Below are positions 54,750 through 63,037 of a stretch of DNA of 64,000 nucleotides, one piece after another. The position numbers and the translations under genes were made by a program. The notes beneath the pieces are model-generated. The model was not told the origin of the DNA and searched no databases. It saw only the letters and a list, made by a program, of their open reading frames with translations. The first letter of the stretch is position 1. Every line of letters starts with the position of its first letter. The DNA comes from an uncultured Saprospiraceae bacterium (GTDB lineage Bacteria > Bacteroidota > Bacteroidia > Chitinophagales > Saprospiraceae), in assembly GCA_937951615.1 (NCBI GenBank), contig CALFBH010000043.1, positions 41,452 through 105,451 on the forward strand. Direction: 5' to 3'.

Positions 54750-55750
54750 AACTAACTGCGGTATATCTCGAACCACAAAGCGGGTACAAAACACCACTTC
54801 GCTCTGATACACTCTGGGGGGCATTGTGTTGGGGGATTCGCCACGTACATGGTGAAGATAAATTGGTAGAATTTATCAAGGCATATAAAGAAGGTGGCGA
54901 TACTTATAGTCTGTCCTCTTGCTTCCCGTACATAGAAAGGGAAGGTGAAAAAATACACTTTTTCCCGCGCCCGAAATTACACACACCTTATAAGTCTTTT
55001 AATGCGAAAACTTTTGACGAAGGTGTGAAAAAAATGAGTGGGCGAAAAGAGAAGAAGAAAAGAAGTAAGTATGTAAGTCAGGCTGTATTTGAAAAGATAT
55101 TACAAAGTGGCAGTTTACCTGATGCGTATGAAATGACGGACTATCCAGTAGCTAAAGCCTATCCGGTTACACGAAATACAATCAACCGTATTGATGGTGG
55201 TACATTAGATAGAGACGGGCAAGGACAACTCTTTCATGTTGATGAATACCACACCAATGGAGGATTATTTTTCCTGGTAAAAGGAAAACTTGACTTACTA
55301 AGAGGCGCACTCAACTATCTTGAACATACTGGATTTGGTGGTGACCGCTCAGTAGGAAAGGGTTGGTTTAAAATTCATTATGATGAAAATTTTGAACTCA
55401 ATGAACCAAGCAAGGCCAATGCCTGTACCACACTTTCTCTTTATCATCCAAAAAAACAAGAAATAGCTAATTTTGAAGCTGATAGTGAAAATATTTTTAG
55501 TTATAAACTTGAAATGCGCGGAGGGCGACTGGGTTTTTTGAATTATAAACAAGTCAATAAAGACGCTATTTTGATGTTTCAGGAAGGTTCCGTTTTTCCT
55601 ATAGAGAACTATGACGAAGAGCAATTTGGATACAATCCGATTGTGCTTGAACCAAATGAAGAATACAATCCTGGACTAAAACATAAAGTCAGTCATTACG
55701 GCATTGGGTTTATGGTGAAAATGAATATTCCTGCAAAGACAAATCTATAA
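54746..55750 (+). CDS. csm4: Csm4, crRNA 5'-tag-binding RAMP
   Basis: A 334-residue Csm4. The start MKLTAVYLEPQSGYKTPLRS and then SDTLWGALCWGIRHVHGED are family signatures; TGFGGDRSVGKGWF is the C-terminal G-loop. Csm4 holds the 8-nt repeat tag of the crRNA and contacts Cas10. It overlaps csm3 by 4 bp and is followed by csm5 after 2 bp. Confidence 0.93.
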   Translation: MKLTAVYLEPQSGYKTPLRSDTLWGALCWGIRHVHGEDKLVEFIKAYKEGGDTYSLSSCFPYIEREGEKIHFFPRPKLHTPYKSFNAKTFDEGVKKMSGRKEKKKRSKYVSQAVFEKILQSGSLPDAYEMTDYPVAKAYPVTRNTINRIDGGTLDRDGQGQLFHVDEYHTNGGLFFLVKGKLDLLRGALNYLEHTGFGGDRSVGKGWFKIHYDENFELNEPSKANACTTLSLYHPKKQEIANFEADSENIFSYKLEMRGGRLGFLNYKQVNKDAILMFQEGSVFPIENYDEEQFGYNPIVLEPNEEYNPGLKHKVSHYGIGFMVKMNIPAKTNL

Positions 55751-55752
55751 TC

Positions 55753-57519
55753 ATGGACGTAACACTTCAAACAATAACACCTATACACATCGGCAATGGC
55801 GAAGAATTATATGACTTGGATTATGCCGTGCATGGTGGTTATTATTATCGGATTTCGCAAAAAACAGTACTGGACTTTCTGGCACAAATACCAGAAGGGC
55901 CAGAACAATACGCCAGTTGGATAGAACGGAACTCCAATGAAATGGATGGGCTGAAACAGCGTATGCGGTACGAAAAAGACCGCCATGCAAAAAGAGATTT
56001 TAACCAGCAGTTAGCGCGTATGCGAAAAGGTTTTAACCTGATTAGCTTTTCGCGAAAAATCAATCAGGAGGGCAAATTTATCAATTACCTGAAAACGGCA
56101 AAAAATGTATATAAAATCCCGTTTAAAGGAGAGCTTGAAGGACAAGTGCGTGGTGCAATAAAAACCGCTACAGGTAAACCTTATATTCCAGGAAGTAGTT
56201 TGAAAGGAGCAATTCGTACTGCACTTTTACATCGCTATTTATCCGAATTTGCAGATGCAGAGCAAATTAAAAATACGATAGCTGCCACACTAAGTAATGC
56301 AAGAAGAAATCCGAAAAGATTGCGTTATGCTAAAAAAACATTTGCAGACAGACTGGAACAACTGGCCTTCTATTGTCATACAAAAAAAGGAGATCGACTC
56401 AAACGAGATGATGAGAAGTTTGACCTCTTTAAGCTCCTTAAAGTATCGGATGGTTATCTACCGGATACGCCAGAAAAAACGATGCGGCTGGCTGATGTAA
56501 ACCTCTATCTTGTCGGTAAAGAAAAAAACAGACAGACCGGAAAACTGGACTTCAAAGCCACTACACAAGGACAAACATCTTTTGTGGAGGCGGTCAAAGA
56601 ATATACAAGTATCTCATTTCGGTTGAATATTGACCTTAATTTTTTATTGCAATTTAAAGAAGAATTTAAGCGAAATCAGATACGCCAGGGAGAAAAAACA
56701 CACTGGATTGGAATTGTAGAAAAAGTGAAAAATACCTTCGGACTGGATTTGAGTACATTGACTACTGATAATTTGAAAGAAAAAGAAAAGGAAGTGTATC
56801 AACATATTTTTGATAGCCTGAAAATATTTAGTGAAAAGCAATTGGCACATCAGAAAAAATGGCTGGCAAATTTTATTCAGCACGATAAGCGCAGGGATTA
56901 CGATGAAGAAATTGAACGTGGACATGAAGTCATTTTTGGTAGTAATGCTAATCGTCTGATTCATTTCGGCTTCGGTACAGGCTTCACAGGAATTACCGAA
57001 TACCTGCATCTGCTTGAAAAACCAGAACTGCGTCCTATCCTCAAAGAAGTCATGGAATTGTTCTTGATTGGTGATAAACCTGGCGCACAACGCAATAGGA
57101 AAGGAAGTGAAACCTATATCGCCAATCCCGACAAATTTCCAAAATCAAGAAGGCTGATACGGGAGGAGCATACTATACAACCAATGGGTTGGGCAGGACT
57201 GCTACTGCCCGGTGAAAAACTTGAAATAGCAAAGGTGTCGTTTGGTCAGGCAAGCATAGTTGCACCGGTCGAACCAGCCAAAGCAGTGTTTTTCAAAGGA
57301 CAACTGAATCCCAAAAAACGCCCGGAAATGGATGCTGAAGTTATCCATTCCGGCAGACCGAATAAAGTTAAAGTTTATGTTAGCCCCGACTATACGCCTG
57401 AAGTGCAGTTAGACGGTTATCGTAACCCACTGGGAAAAGGAAAAATTATTGTCGTATCCGTCGGAATTTCCAAAAAGAAACAAATCACACAAGCCAGTTT
57501 TATTAGAGAGAAAAAGTAA
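55753..57519 (+). CDS. csm5: Csm5, crRNA 3'-end RAMP, enlarged
   Basis: A 588-residue Csm5, longer than the usual 350-400. Core signatures: LQTITPIHIGNGEELYDLDY, GKPYIPGSSLKGAIRTALLH, DLFKLLKVSD, and FGFGTGFTG with PMGWAGLLLPGE. After this point there are about 100 further residues (KAVFFKGQLNPKKRPEMDAE, KGKIIVVSVGISKKKQIT) that look like a separate small beta domain. Csm5 caps the complex at the crRNA 3' side and recruits trimming nucleases. Last of the core csm genes. Confidence 0.88.
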   Translation: MDVTLQTITPIHIGNGEELYDLDYAVHGGYYYRISQKTVLDFLAQIPEGPEQYASWIERNSNEMDGLKQRMRYEKDRHAKRDFNQQLARMRKGFNLISFSRKINQEGKFINYLKTAKNVYKIPFKGELEGQVRGAIKTATGKPYIPGSSLKGAIRTALLHRYLSEFADAEQIKNTIAATLSNARRNPKRLRYAKKTFADRLEQLAFYCHTKKGDRLKRDDEKFDLFKLLKVSDGYLPDTPEKTMRLADVNLYLVGKEKNRQTGKLDFKATTQGQTSFVEAVKEYTSISFRLNIDLNFLLQFKEEFKRNQIRQGEKTHWIGIVEKVKNTFGLDLSTLTTDNLKEKEKEVYQHIFDSLKIFSEKQLAHQKKWLANFIQHDKRRDYDEEIERGHEVIFGSNANRLIHFGFGTGFTGITEYLHLLEKPELRPILKEVMELFLIGDKPGAQRNRKGSETYIANPDKFPKSRRLIREEHTIQPMGWAGLLLPGEKLEIAKVSFGQASIVAPVEPAKAVFFKGQLNPKKRPEMDAEVIHSGRPNKVKVYVSPDYTPEVQLDGYRNPLGKGKIIVVSVGISKKKQITQASFIREKK

Positions 57520-57611
57520 AAGATTCAAGCATTGCCCCGTTCATTTGCCGACTACTTTGGTGGTCGAGTTGGGCGGAGTATGTCATTATATAACATTAAA
57601 AAAATCAAATC

Positions 57612-58511
57612 ATGTCCGATTACAGTAAGTATTTGAACACTATCCGAATGAGTTATGAACTTAATCGCATTAAATCAACCGTTACTAAATACAATAAAGC
57701 AAGAGAACGTATTGTAAAAGCACTTCCACGAGAGTGGAAAAAATACTCCCCAATTAACGCTGGTTCTATGGAGAAAAAAACTGCGGTTAATACCCGATTT
57801 GATTACGATTTAATCATACCTCTTGAGCGGAATAAATTTGATCAAATTGAGCAAATGTTAGGGGAATTATATAGTTTTTTTCAAACTGCACTCAATAAAA
57901 AAGAAATACAAGGTTTAACTGGTGTTCGTCGTCAGAGTGTCTCTGTCGGTTTGCATTTTGGCATTACAGATAAAGACTATGACTTTGATATTGTGCCTGG
58001 TTTTGAACTTTATCAAGGAGATTATCCAAAGACACATAATCTCTACCTGTATCCTCACAGAAACGATAATCCAGAGTTGATTAAAACGAATGTCAAAAAA
58101 CAGTTAGAGCATTTCAGAAACAAAAGAACTCCTCCACAGGCTCTTCATGTTATTCAATTATTGAAAATTTGGAAGTATAAAGATAAAAGCATCACAGTAA
58201 AATCTTTTTTATTAGAGTTAATGGTAATAAAGGCTTTTAGATTGATTGAAGAAAACGCTAAACTAAAAATGCCTGCCAATCTATGGGAACAGCTAAGGTA
58301 TGCCATTGGGTACATCGAAAAAAGTATTGAAAATACCCGCATACTTGACCCCGGAAATCGGGATAATAATGTATCTGATTCTATGACAACAACAGAAAAA
58401 GCGGTCTTTGCTAAAAAACTAAGAAAACTGATTGTAAAGCTTGATGATGAATGTAAAACCGGAGAAAAAACAACACTAAAAAAGAACTTTCCACGGAGTA
58501 CATACGGATGA
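57612..58511 (+). CDS. OAS/CD-NTase-like nucleotidyltransferase
   Basis: A 299-residue protein of the polymerase-beta/OAS superfamily. The active site is INAGS (Gly51-Ser52) then RFDYDLIIPL, with Asp64 and Asp66, and a third Asp at 126 in KDYDFDIVPG; all catalytic acids are intact. Later ILDPGNRDNN resembles the DPxxPxNN signature of CD-NTases. It lies in the cas strand 92 bp after csm5. There is no STING, phospholipase or other standard CBASS effector beside it. It may make a second-messenger nucleotide, or modify RNA or a protein instead. Confidence 0.8.
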   Translation: MSDYSKYLNTIRMSYELNRIKSTVTKYNKARERIVKALPREWKKYSPINAGSMEKKTAVNTRFDYDLIIPLERNKFDQIEQMLGELYSFFQTALNKKEIQGLTGVRRQSVSVGLHFGITDKDYDFDIVPGFELYQGDYPKTHNLYLYPHRNDNPELIKTNVKKQLEHFRNKRTPPQALHVIQLLKIWKYKDKSITVKSFLLELMVIKAFRLIEENAKLKMPANLWEQLRYAIGYIEKSIENTRILDPGNRDNNVSDSMTTTEKAVFAKKLRKLIVKLDDECKTGEKTTLKKNFPRSTYG

Positions 58512-58558
58512 CTGCAACCTACGCAAAACACACATTTATAATCAATAAAACAACAAAC

Positions 58559-59410
58559 ATGAAAATCAACATCAAACTATCAATCATCCTTATACTGCTA
58601 CTCAGTTGGGGCTGTAAAGACCCTTGCAAAGACCAGGTCTGTCTCAATGGCGGCACTTGCGTCGAAGGCGACTGCGTATGTGAAAATGGATACTCCGGGG
58701 ACAATTGTGAAACCGTCGATCTTTGTGCCAGCGTTAGCTGTCAGAACAACGGCGTCTGTGTCAGTGGAGCTTGCGATTGCCCACCTGGATATACGGGAAC
58801 ATTCTGTCAGATCATCGATCTTTGTACGAATATTACCTGTCAAAATAACGGAACTTGCATCAACGGAATCTGTAATTGTCCACCCGGATATAGTGGGACA
58901 TACTGCCAGAATTATGATCCCTGCTATGGCGTCACCTGCCTGAATGGAGGGACTTGTCTGAATGGTGATTGCGTATGTCCGACTGGCTACACGGGAACGT
59001 TTTGTGAAATCGAATTATCGCCCAACTCTTTTCGGGTAGAGCAAATTGAACTGAATGAATTTCCTGAATCCAACGGCGCATCCTGCTGGGACAATGACGG
59101 ATCTTGTTACGGAGATATTTACTGGATCATCAAAGATGGCAATACCAATGTGCTGGTATCGGGCTACAAAACAGACTGCACTTCGCCGAATAATTACATC
59201 TATACCACCAACCTGCCGATCACAATCAGCTATACGACAACTTATACGCTGCAACTATGGGATTATGATGGAACAGGCACCAATCCTGATTTAGTGGGGA
59301 GTTCAAACCTGACGCTTTCGGATATTTATTCGCCGCCATTGCCAACGACTACGCTAACGCTGAGTAATGGAATTATTAGTTTCAAGTTTCGGGGCGACTG
59401 GCTTTTTTAA
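58559..59410 (+). CDS. lipoprotein with four EGF-like repeats
   Basis: About 283 residues from the ATG at 58559. The signal KLSIILILLLSWGC has a lipobox cysteine. Four EGF-like units follow, each about 36 residues with six cysteines (for example CLNGGTCVEGDCVCENGYSG, CQNNGTCINGICNCPPGYSG). A C-terminal domain of about 110 residues with SCWDNDGSCYGDIYW and YTLQLWDYDGTGTNPDLVGS looks C2-like. It is probably surface-exposed. An outer lipoprotein is unexpected inside a cas operon and is probably unrelated to CRISPR function. Confidence 0.85.
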   Translation: MKINIKLSIILILLLSWGCKDPCKDQVCLNGGTCVEGDCVCENGYSGDNCETVDLCASVSCQNNGVCVSGACDCPPGYTGTFCQIIDLCTNITCQNNGTCINGICNCPPGYSGTYCQNYDPCYGVTCLNGGTCLNGDCVCPTGYTGTFCEIELSPNSFRVEQIELNEFPESNGASCWDNDGSCYGDIYWIIKDGNTNVLVSGYKTDCTSPNNYIYTTNLPITISYTTTYTLQLWDYDGTGTNPDLVGSSNLTLSDIYSPPLPTTTLTLSNGIISFKFRGDWLF

Positions 59411-59463
59411 GTTTGTATTTCCAATTATTTTCATATATTTATTCACTTTTTAAATTATAAACC

Positions 59464-59619
59464 ATGAGCAAAAAAATCGTTCCAAAGGACAATAGTGCCA
59501 ATCAGAAAAATCCCAATAAGGGGACACCTGGCACGAACAAACAGTACGACAAAGGGCAGGGCAATCGAGGCAAACAACTCAACCCAAACCAAAAGAAAGG
59601 CAAGGGGAAATCGTCCTAA
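59464..59619 (+). CDS. small basic Asn/Lys/Gly-rich protein
   Basis: A 51-residue protein starting MSKKIVPKDNSANQKNPNKG and ending in KKGKGKSS. It is very hydrophilic, Asn/Gln/Gly/Lys-rich and likely disordered. I have seen similar NKGT-GTNKQYD-QGNRGKQ-NPNQ small proteins in Bacteroidota genomes, without assigned function. It is flanked downstream by a strong hairpin. Confidence 0.65.
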   Translation: MSKKIVPKDNSANQKNPNKGTPGTNKQYDKGQGNRGKQLNPNQKKGKGKSS

Positions 59620-59640
59620 ACCAAGACTTGATAGGTTACA

Positions 59641-59671
59641 GACCTGATAGATTTGAAAAATCTATCAGGTC
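59641..59671. terminator. hairpin, terminator or repeat
   Basis: GACCTGATAGATTT and AAATCTATCAGGTC form a perfect 14-bp stem around GAA. Additional CCTGTCAGGTCT words follow. ACCTGATAGATTT hairpins are frequent in this phylum and often terminate transcripts. Confidence 0.75.
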
Positions 59672-59713
59672 AAACCTGTCAGGTCTCCATATTTTTTATT
59701 TTAAATTATCAAC

Positions 59714-60757
59714 ATGACCATTCTCGTCACCATCGTCAGTAAGCAGACGATTCCTAATATTCTATTTATCAAAGAAAAACAACAGGCGGTTGATAAATTT
59801 GTATTTATCAATACAGCTTACACAGTTGAAGGAAAATTCAGCAAACGCATAGAAAAAGTATGTAGAATAAAAGCAGTGGATGTTGTTAATGTTCAGGTGG
59901 CAGAAGAAGATACATGGGCAATCAGAAAGGCAATTGCAGATAGATTACAAGAAGAAGAATTATCTCTGCAAGACAAGTATTTGGTCAATATCACAGGCGG
60001 TACAAAACTGATGATGCTTGGTGTACAATCCTTTTTTAATGAAAAAACGACAAACGCAGAATTTTACTACATAGCTTTTCCAAATACGACAAAATATCAA
60101 AAATTACACTTAAACCAATCGCCTGAATGGTTTGATTTGTCCAACAGAATTAACTTGGAAGATTACCTGTTGGCACATGGAATCAACATCGCATCAAAAC
60201 AGGAAGCCTTATTCAAATCTTTTGAATACACAAAAGAACTCACCTTGTTGGATATGGAAAATAATAAGACGAGGAAAAAGCAAGACCGAGAGCATACCGA
60301 AGACGATAAAAGATACTACCAGTGGAATGGCTTTTTTGAAGAATACATGTACGCTATGTTCAAAACCCATCTCCAACTGGATGATGCACAAATAGGACTA
60401 AGTGTAAAAACATTACAACCTATAACAGACGTAACTGATGATGCCGACCACGAAATAGACATCATGTTTGTTTATGAAAACCACTTGTATGTTGTAGAAT
60501 GTAAAACAGGGATAAGAGAAAAATTATTTGAAGAAATGGTATTCAGATTGTATTCGATTAAAGAACGACTGGGATTTAGTAGCGGTTATATTGCCTTGCT
60601 TCAGGAATTTAGAGATACCCAAAATCAACTCCCTCCTTTACTTGCAAAAAAAGCTAAACCTTCTGGCATTTATGTATTGGAAGGCAAAGACATCAAACAA
60701 GAAACAGGCTTATTAAATGCCATTCAGCACATCAAACAAAAATATACAGTAAGATAA
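59714..60757 (+). CDS. Card1/Can2-type CARF nuclease (DUF1887)
   Basis: A 347-residue effector. The N-terminal CARF domain (1-130) has the ligand-binding VNITGGTKLMMLGVQ (TGGT at 94-97). The C-terminal domain is a PD-(D/E)XK nuclease: FFEEYMYAMF (Glu near 209-210), DHEIDIMFVYENHLYVVECK (Glu247/Asp249 and Glu262-x-Lys264). Card1/Can2 enzymes are activated by cyclic tetra-adenylate made by Cas10 and cut single-stranded DNA/RNA or nick supercoiled DNA. With an HD-less Cas10 it should be the main nuclease effector of this locus. Confidence 0.9.
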   Translation: MTILVTIVSKQTIPNILFIKEKQQAVDKFVFINTAYTVEGKFSKRIEKVCRIKAVDVVNVQVAEEDTWAIRKAIADRLQEEELSLQDKYLVNITGGTKLMMLGVQSFFNEKTTNAEFYYIAFPNTTKYQKLHLNQSPEWFDLSNRINLEDYLLAHGINIASKQEALFKSFEYTKELTLLDMENNKTRKKQDREHTEDDKRYYQWNGFFEEYMYAMFKTHLQLDDAQIGLSVKTLQPITDVTDDADHEIDIMFVYENHLYVVECKTGIREKLFEEMVFRLYSIKERLGFSSGYIALLQEFRDTQNQLPPLLAKKAKPSGIYVLEGKDIKQETGLLNAIQHIKQKYTVR

Positions 60758-60856
60758 GACCTCAATACATCGAAAAGACAATAACGTAATTACAGACAGG
60801 AATGTCTGTGCTACGTCGACAACACATCAACACACCAATACGACAACACAACAACG

Positions 60857-61309
60857 ATGCTACTCAATATCTCCCACCACCCACACACCAACTGGCAGCC
60901 AAAGCAACTTCAGGCAGCCCGGGACTATGGCAGTATTCAGGATCTACCGTTCCCTATGGTGTCGCCTGTCGCTACAGCAGCAGAAATAGAAACTGTGGCA
61001 GCCCAACTGATGAAAAAAGTACACAATATACAAGCACAAAGCAGCAGTCCAATCACTGTACATCTGATGGGCGAAATGACCCTCACCTATGCGTTGATAC
61101 GCCAAGTACACGAGGCAGGAATTCCCTGCATTGCCAGCACGACAGAACGCAGGGTGACGATGACAGGGAATAGCAAAAAAACGACCTTTAAATTTATACA
61201 ATTCAGATCGTATTCACGAGACTTAAATTTGCTTAAACATGAACCTACAAACACTACAACAACAAACCAAAACCCTAGTCGGAGATGCAAAGCTGGGCAC
61301 TGCATTTGA
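60857..61309 (+). CDS. Csx20-like putative ring nuclease
   Basis: A 150-residue protein. It begins MLLNISHHPHTNWQPKQLQA, then ARDYGSIQDLPFPMVSP, then VHLMGEMTLTYALIRQVHEA, IPCIASTTERRV. The MGE..TYALI..AGI..ASTTER pattern resembles Csx20, a CARF-related single-domain protein of type III loci shown or proposed to degrade cyclic tetra-adenylate. It would switch off Card1. The family normally ends near FRSY (residue 119); here a 31-residue tail runs into the next gene with a 71-bp overlap. A CA-rich repeat leader precedes the start. Confidence 0.65.
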   Translation: MLLNISHHPHTNWQPKQLQAARDYGSIQDLPFPMVSPVATAAEIETVAAQLMKKVHNIQAQSSSPITVHLMGEMTLTYALIRQVHEAGIPCIASTTERRVTMTGNSKKTTFKFIQFRSYSRDLNLLKHEPTNTTTTNQNPSRRCKAGHCI

Positions 61310-61919
61310 GTTACTCAAAAAACACGTCGCGCCACACAGCAGCCGATATAATGATTTGATGATTATCAAGAGCAATCATGCCGATGTATCCAATGCGGGT
61401 ATGGTCGGCACATTGACTTACGAATACCTACAAACGGGGAAAAATCAGATTGCCCATAAAATTATCAGTTATGTAGATGTGTTGGAAGAGGAAGATGTGC
61501 GTAATCCTGTAGCTGCCGAGCAGCACAAAGACTTTCTGGTCATTTGCCCGACAGCGCAAATGCCAAAAATGAAAGAATATTTTACCAGCCTACAATTTAG
61601 TGGATTTGAAGTGTGCAGCTATGAAGCAGTGCTGGATATTGCGCCTTACAAATTGCTGGTTTTTTATAATATGGACCTCCCACATTGTCCGCAGGAAGCT
61701 GGAAAACAAGAATTGGATACTGCGATTCAACAAAACATCGAAGCACGGATACAATTTATGGAGACCTGCCTGAGCACTAAGCAATATGCCGTCTATTATG
61801 GCAATAATTTTTACTGGGTCAATGATAGACGAGATTATATACACCCTGCCAATTCGAGGTTTGCCCTGTTTGCACGGGTGCGGGAGATGTTGCAGTTTTG
61901 GGATGCGCTGGGAGGCTAA
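61239..61919 (+). CDS. effector-associated-domain protein with unknown C-terminal domain
   Basis: A 226-residue protein. Residues 1-85 match the effector-associated domains (EAD11-like) of bacterial conflict systems: DAKLGTAFELLKKHVAPHS, NDLMIIKSNHADVSNAGMVG, IAHKIISYVDVLEEED. Residues 95-226 are an unrecognised alpha/beta domain: HKDFLVICPTAQMPKMKEYF, YKLLVFYNMDLPHC, YAVYYGNNFYW, SRFALFARVREMLQFW, with a TIR- or CARF-like strand-helix rhythm but no motif I can name. It overlaps the Csx20-like gene and is the last gene before the CRISPR leader. Confidence 0.65.
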   Translation: MNLQTLQQQTKTLVGDAKLGTAFELLKKHVAPHSSRYNDLMIIKSNHADVSNAGMVGTLTYEYLQTGKNQIAHKIISYVDVLEEEDVRNPVAAEQHKDFLVICPTAQMPKMKEYFTSLQFSGFEVCSYEAVLDIAPYKLLVFYNMDLPHCPQEAGKQELDTAIQQNIEARIQFMETCLSTKQYAVYYGNNFYWVNDRRDYIHPANSRFALFARVREMLQFWDALGG

Positions 61920-62224
61920 AAAAGTCATTTTACATAGACTAAAACATAGTATTATTTTTTTACGTATAAATGCTGAAAATTTAAAAAAGATGATTATCTT
62001 TGGAGAGTTAATTGACCATAGTACTTATGTTACTGGCAAAGGTCACACTATTTATTTTTGATTAAGAAGTGTTCCTTGAAATACGGATTAAACCTGACAA
62101 AAACATTTAGCCCATTAAATATGTAAAAATACTTAATGGAAAGAACTTTGCAGAATTATGACAAAACTACCCCTACTTTTTAATATATTAACTACTGATA
62201 AGCAGTAATTTGCGAAAAAGTAGA
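61920..62224 (+). promoter_or_regulatory. CRISPR leader
   Basis: A 305-bp AT-rich, gene-free segment between the last cas-locus gene and the first repeat. The array polarity (repeats ending ATTGAAAC toward the spacers) puts the leader here. TTGCAGAATT near 62149 and TTTTTAATATATTAAC near 62178 are promoter-like, but no consensus TAnnTTTG is evident. Confidence 0.75.
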
Positions 62225-63037
62225 CTTTAAATCATTGTCCAAATAAGGTTGGATTGAAACTTTCTAAGTTCTTTCAACTGACTGACACGCTCTTTCTTTA
62301 AATCATTGTCCAAATAAGGTTGGATTGAAACTACCTTGAAAGTCAATATCAAATCGTTCTTTCATACTTTAAATCATTGTCCAAATAAGGTTGGATTGAA
62401 ACCTACTTGTGCAGAGGCAAAAGCCAGCCACAACACCTTTAAATCATTGTCCAAATAAGGTTGGATTGAAACATTTACATACTGAGAATCTAAAATACTA
62501 TTTGCAATCTTTAAATCATTGTCCAAATAAGGTTGGATTGAAACATTCAATTTCAATTGTTTTTTTCGGCTAGTGGAGGCTTTAAATCATTGTCCAAATA
62601 AGGTTGGATTGAAACATTCTGTTGTTGGATTTCCAGCAGCTGAGTTCCCTCTTTAAATCATTGTCCAAATAAGGTTGGATTGAAACATTCTTTTTCATCT
62701 TCCCCCAAATCATCTTGCCACTCTTTAAATCATTGTCCAAATAAGGTTGGATTGAAACGTTCTCCCCAAAAAAGATGAGTACCATTTTTGAATCTTTAAA
62801 TCATTGTCCAAATAAGGTTGGATTGAAACAGTAGAAACTCACCAAAGCTTGTGTCTAGAAGGTGTCTTTAAATCATTGTCCAAATAAGGTTGGATTGAAA
62901 CTTTTTTAATTTCATAGTTCACAAGGTCATATTGACTTTAAATCATTGTCCAAATAAGGTTGGATTGAAACCTTTTGACCACGTGTCACCATTTCGAAAT
63001 ACCCCCCTTTAAATCATTGTCCAAATAAGGTTGGATT
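62225..63037 (+). CRISPR. CRISPR array, type III-A, 36-bp repeats
   Basis: Eleven identical 36-bp repeats begin CTTTAAATCATTGTCC and end GGTTGGATTGAAAC, starting at 62225, 62296, 62367, 62437, 62509, 62580, 62651, 62723, 62794, 62866 and 62936. A twelfth starts at 63007 but keeps only 31 bp before diverging. Eleven spacers of 34-36 bp lie between them, all different. The last eight repeat bases, ATTGAAAC, are the classical crRNA 5' tag, so transcription is on the plus strand. No cas1/cas2 is nearby. Confidence 0.98.

Noticed and set aside
57612..58511. Reading the CRISPR-locus NTase as part of a second complete CBASS operon
   Set aside because: The neighbours are csm5 and an EGF lipoprotein; no Cap2/Cap3 or CBASS effector is present, so only an orphan CD-NTase-like call is supported.
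58508..58558. Longer start of the EGF-repeat lipoprotein
   Set aside because: It overlaps the NTase stop and puts 17 polar residues before the lipoprotein signal.
62374..62785. Minus-strand ORFs with repeated NVSIQPYLDNDLK segments
   Set aside because: They are translations of the CRISPR repeats in reverse, not genes.
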